Source: CAYJBH01 sp964370825
GTDB taxonomy: Bacteria; Bacillota; Clostridia; Oscillospirales; Ruminococcaceae
Reading direction: 5' to 3'
Length of the DNA: 64,000 nucleotides
Assembly (NCBI GenBank): GCA_964370825.1
Contig: CAYJKY010000012.1
Span: forward strand, 1-64,000
Below are positions 62,901 through 64,000 of the stretch, one piece after another. Positions within the stretch are counted from its first letter, which is position 1, and every line of letters begins with the position of its first letter. Made by a program: the position numbers and the translations under genes. A model generated the notes under the pieces. It searched no databases, was not told the origin of the DNA, and was given only the letters and a program-made list of their open reading frames with translations.

Positions 62901-63309
62901 CTCACGGGCAAGGTCATTCAGTCTTTTTAATCTTATCGTAACTATATTAACCCTACTTATACCGATAGTTTATATGATCACGGCAACAAGAACCGCCTGC
63001 AAGAATGACGATTATCGCTCGCTGTATCGTAAAAATGACACAGTTAAAAAATCTCACGCAAGGCGAACACCCGCTACAATTGCAGGATTAATGATTTTTG
63101 TGATTTCACTTGTGTTACTGTTGCTGACTCAAGATTTTACACAACCTATTGTCATTTTTGATATTTACAGTATTTGGTTTGCAATTCTGCTTGGTACACA
63201 GGCGATTATTAAGATTGTTCATTATAACACGTCGAAAAACAATAGCCGCAATAAACCAATAGATTACGAGTTACCAATGCAATACTCAGAAAAAGTTACA
63301 ATACATTAA
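59914..63309 (+). CDS. Large Gly-rich repeat surface protein with membrane-embedded C-terminus
   Basis: An 1131-residue predicted exported protein whose family I do not recognise. A signal peptide (residues 1-29, basic KISIKKK then a hydrophobic core) is followed by a region of about 130-580 with many irregular repeats of the type (I/V)xGGxxxxVYGGG (e.g. VSETPTVGSLYGGG, VYGGGRNDHVL, ISGSVYAGGR). This pattern suggests a beta-solenoid. A further beta-rich part leads to a Pro/Thr then Ser-rich linker (about 842-903), a small domain (GGSITVGEGGELLISPEAFT) and a C-terminus with three predicted membrane segments (about 1003-1024, 1055-1073, 1080-1103). No LPXTG motif is present. A role in adhesion or display is inference from architecture only. 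Confidence 0.75.
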   Translation: MKISIKKKLITMLAVVTLFVVQVTMVWGTSVLPFTNLNADIGIAPPEFVEIVISPLETNRYIVANGNKLYIEAGGANTTIYYMDGASKKYINISGGVFFFSGTPNPSDFSDYTIVAGGYSTTTAVSVPSTSIEMTGGTVLAIYGGGLSNGASAVSTVTGDTQVNISGGNAGRVFGGGLALFEGNSVVSLNTNLNITGTASIGTAYGAGDSYTTVSGSSNVSVSETPTVGSLYGGGNYLSLVSGNTKVDISGGTFNLVHGGGNNNSYIGYTGKIHSTPFALNKNPSLGRVDVTVAGNASLTTPPLTSHQYHGSVVGGGNKNFINADINVIVKDNVTVSKNIYGGDVELNSISSAPTFNEYLTNVDGDIYVRVEGGAISGSVYGGGRNDHVLNNTTTHITSGNISGNVFGTGYRTSIEGNARVIIDDGIIGGDVFGGGEILTLVGSNRFGAAVGDRGNISVEINDGQISGSVYAGGRINYYNSYTGVFGYRDIGITISGGTVHGSLIGGSLIEAIPGETSIGSLTSAFGDPLGNISIFALDGTVKNDIIGAGSYDIFADGSSTSLLEDNLFIFVNDGATVEGDVYKQLFAEDTSPPTDYIEGTSTVVIENTSTTVAEIYGDVGNVSIADISSEITAILRQDRQPGWTLDHWQIRGNVSLPLTVTKNISIDAEEELYIPLSSSLIAEESGADVFVNNGFIVTLQPTLDMSIETSNVPNESNVQSRIIRDDVVLSVELTDADYTVGQTATPLDATPKSNPLWDLLLSGDKVSVDNVSYEWQKESVLLPSETAALYIPKTDYVSSFTYTVNSTANYLFQTVPVGILSNIDGGDSAIINVTAVPIITPTPEPTPTPTPTPTPTPAPEPDPEDEESSSSSSVPSSSAPASSSSTPSSSAPSSSSTSLPPTTEDEVDDPEITPGGGVTIPPGDSGNPPDNITIGGDEVEGGSITVGEGGELLISPEAFTGLPDGEHIIRLRYDGVDYETSVIVEDGVPQSIGTLSRARSFSLFNLIVTILTLLIPIVYMITATRTACKNDDYRSLYRKNDTVKKSHARRTPATIAGLMIFVISLVLLLLTQDFTQPIVIFDIYSIWFAILLGTQAIIKIVHYNTSKNNSRNKPIDYELPMQYSEKVTIH

Positions 63310-63313
63310 GACT

Positions 63314-63348
63314 AAAGGGATGTGACAAAACAAATGTCACGTCCCTTT
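63314..63348 (+). terminator. Hairpin after the surface protein gene
   Basis: A 14-bp stem (63314-63327 with 63335-63348, one G-T pair) and seven-base loop, four bases after the stop codon. Only a weak T-tract follows. The remaining 140 bases to the opposing gene show nothing else. Confidence 0.65.
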
Positions 63349-63489
63349 AACTTTGGCTAGATATTCATTTAACTTTAAAAACTATACATCGATTTCAAAC
63401 AAATTGCCTACTACTTGAGGCGCATTATGTGTGCATATCAATAGATTGCATACACTTTAACGTGTTGCTTTTCAAGTTGAAGACTACTA

Positions 63490-64000
63490 TTATTTGAGCA
63501 ATATTCTTGCCATCTGCACACCCATCACAGACGCCATCATTAACCCACGTGTCCAACCGCTTGAATCTCCCAAGCAGTAAAGGTTGTCGATACTTGTCTT
63601 CAGCGATGAATTCATCTTAACACGATTGCTGTAAAACTTTATTTCGGGTGAGTATAACAAGGTTTCGTATGCCGCAAAACCCGGAACCACATGGTCGACC
63701 GCCTGAATAAAGTTGATAATGTTTGTCATTGCACGGTACGGCATTGCCGATGTTATATCTCCGGCTACAGCATCCGGTAAACTCGGACGTACGTTGGAGC
63801 GGGAAAGTTCCTCCTGCCAGGTGCGCTTGCCATCCAATATGTCGCCATAGCGTTGCACAAGTATCCTACCGTCACCTAGCATGTTTGTCAGCTCGGCAAC
63901 CTTGCGTGCATATTCTATCGGACGGTCAAACGGCTCGCTAAAGTCATGAGAGCACAGTATTGCAAGGTTGGTATTTCCGGATTTTTTTTCTTTATATGAG
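63490..64000 (-). CDS. FAD-dependent dehydrogenase, C-terminal part (cut by window end)
   Basis: The last 169 residues of a protein that continues beyond the right edge; the frame is open from 64000. The text from SYKEKKSGNTNLAILCSHDF through NLYCLGDSSGWTRGLMMASV and GVQMARILL matches the C-terminus of the uncharacterised FAD-dependent dehydrogenases of COG2509. The second FAD-binding strand and Gly motif (CLGDSSG) are visible. Many members are annotated as NAD(P)/FAD-dependent oxidoreductases without a known substrate. A start at an internal ATG (63882) is not the true start. Confidence 0.85.
   Translation of the reverse strand, partial: SYKEKKSGNTNLAILCSHDFSEPFDRPIEYARKVAELTNMLGDGRILVQRYGDILDGKRTWQEELSRSNVRPSLPDAVAGDITSAMPYRAMTNIINFIQAVDHVVPGFAAYETLLYSPEIKFYSNRVKMNSSLKTSIDNLYCLGDSSGWTRGLMMASVMGVQMARILLK

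Overview
The window looks like a low-to-moderate G+C member of the Firmicutes, probably class Clostridia. The evidence is strong AGGAGG-type ribosome binding sites with some TTG/GTG starts, near-consensus housekeeping promoters with 17-bp spacers, a SigD-type flagellar promoter, and families typical of that class (flotillin/NfeD pair, DUF1836, LrgAB, KhpB/Jag, lipoproteins with lipoboxes, a dockerin protein). One run of 100 N (1494-1593) marks an assembly join inside a tandem repeat.

Layout. 1-7.1 kb: aldo/keto reductase, a zinc-ribbon membrane protein broken by the gap, flotillin + NfeD-like protein, a DUF1836 regulator and a thioredoxin-like lipoprotein. 7.1-15.4 kb: a carbohydrate locus with a membrane-anchored AraC-type sensor/regulator, divergent LplB/LplC-type permeases, a large solute-binding lipoprotein and a putative glycoside hydrolase. 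15.5-19.6 kb: a CydDC-like ABC exporter pair (the CydD-like half is frameshifted) plus a DUF454 protein. 19.6-19.8 kb: tRNA-Gly(UCC), its terminator and a 96-bp element with terminal inverted repeats. 20-27.8 kb: a sulfated-glycan-type locus with two sulfatases and an ABC sugar importer, facing a LacI-family repressor with two palindromic operators between them. 28-30.9 kb: the conserved rpmH-rnpA-yidD-yidC-jag cluster, here without dnaA or mnmE/mnmG. 31-37.6 kb: trkA-trkH potassium uptake, a c-di-GMP phosphodiesterase-like membrane protein, an FMN-binding protein and lrgAB. 37.7-43.5 kb (minus strand): fliS and fliD behind a SigD promoter, a CAP-domain dockerin protein and asnA. 43.6-50.1 kb: a complete phosphate regulon (pstSCAB-phoU and a response regulator/histidine kinase pair) behind a Pho-box-like element. 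50.2-54.2 kb: a second thioredoxin-like lipoprotein, a flavoprotein/ferredoxin fusion in a polar amino-acid ABC operon, and a divergent HxlR regulator. 54.2-59.7 kb: Gfo/Idh/MocA oxidoreductase, sugar isomerase/epimerase, UroD/MtaA-like protein, GH35 beta-galactosidase and a MarR regulator. 59.9-64 kb: a 1131-residue Gly-rich surface protein with a membrane-embedded C-terminus and the end of an FAD-dependent oxidoreductase cut by the window edge.

Taken together this is a motile anaerobe-like glycan degrader. It shows several separate sugar uptake/degradation loci, each with its own local regulator (AraC, LacI, MarR), embedded among core chromosomal genes. In many places the promoter and operator can be read directly: palindromes lie between or just after the -35 and -10 boxes of the DUF1836, MarR, HxlR, LacI-controlled and sugar-isomerase promoters. 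No CRISPR array, prophage, insertion sequence or obvious defence system was seen.
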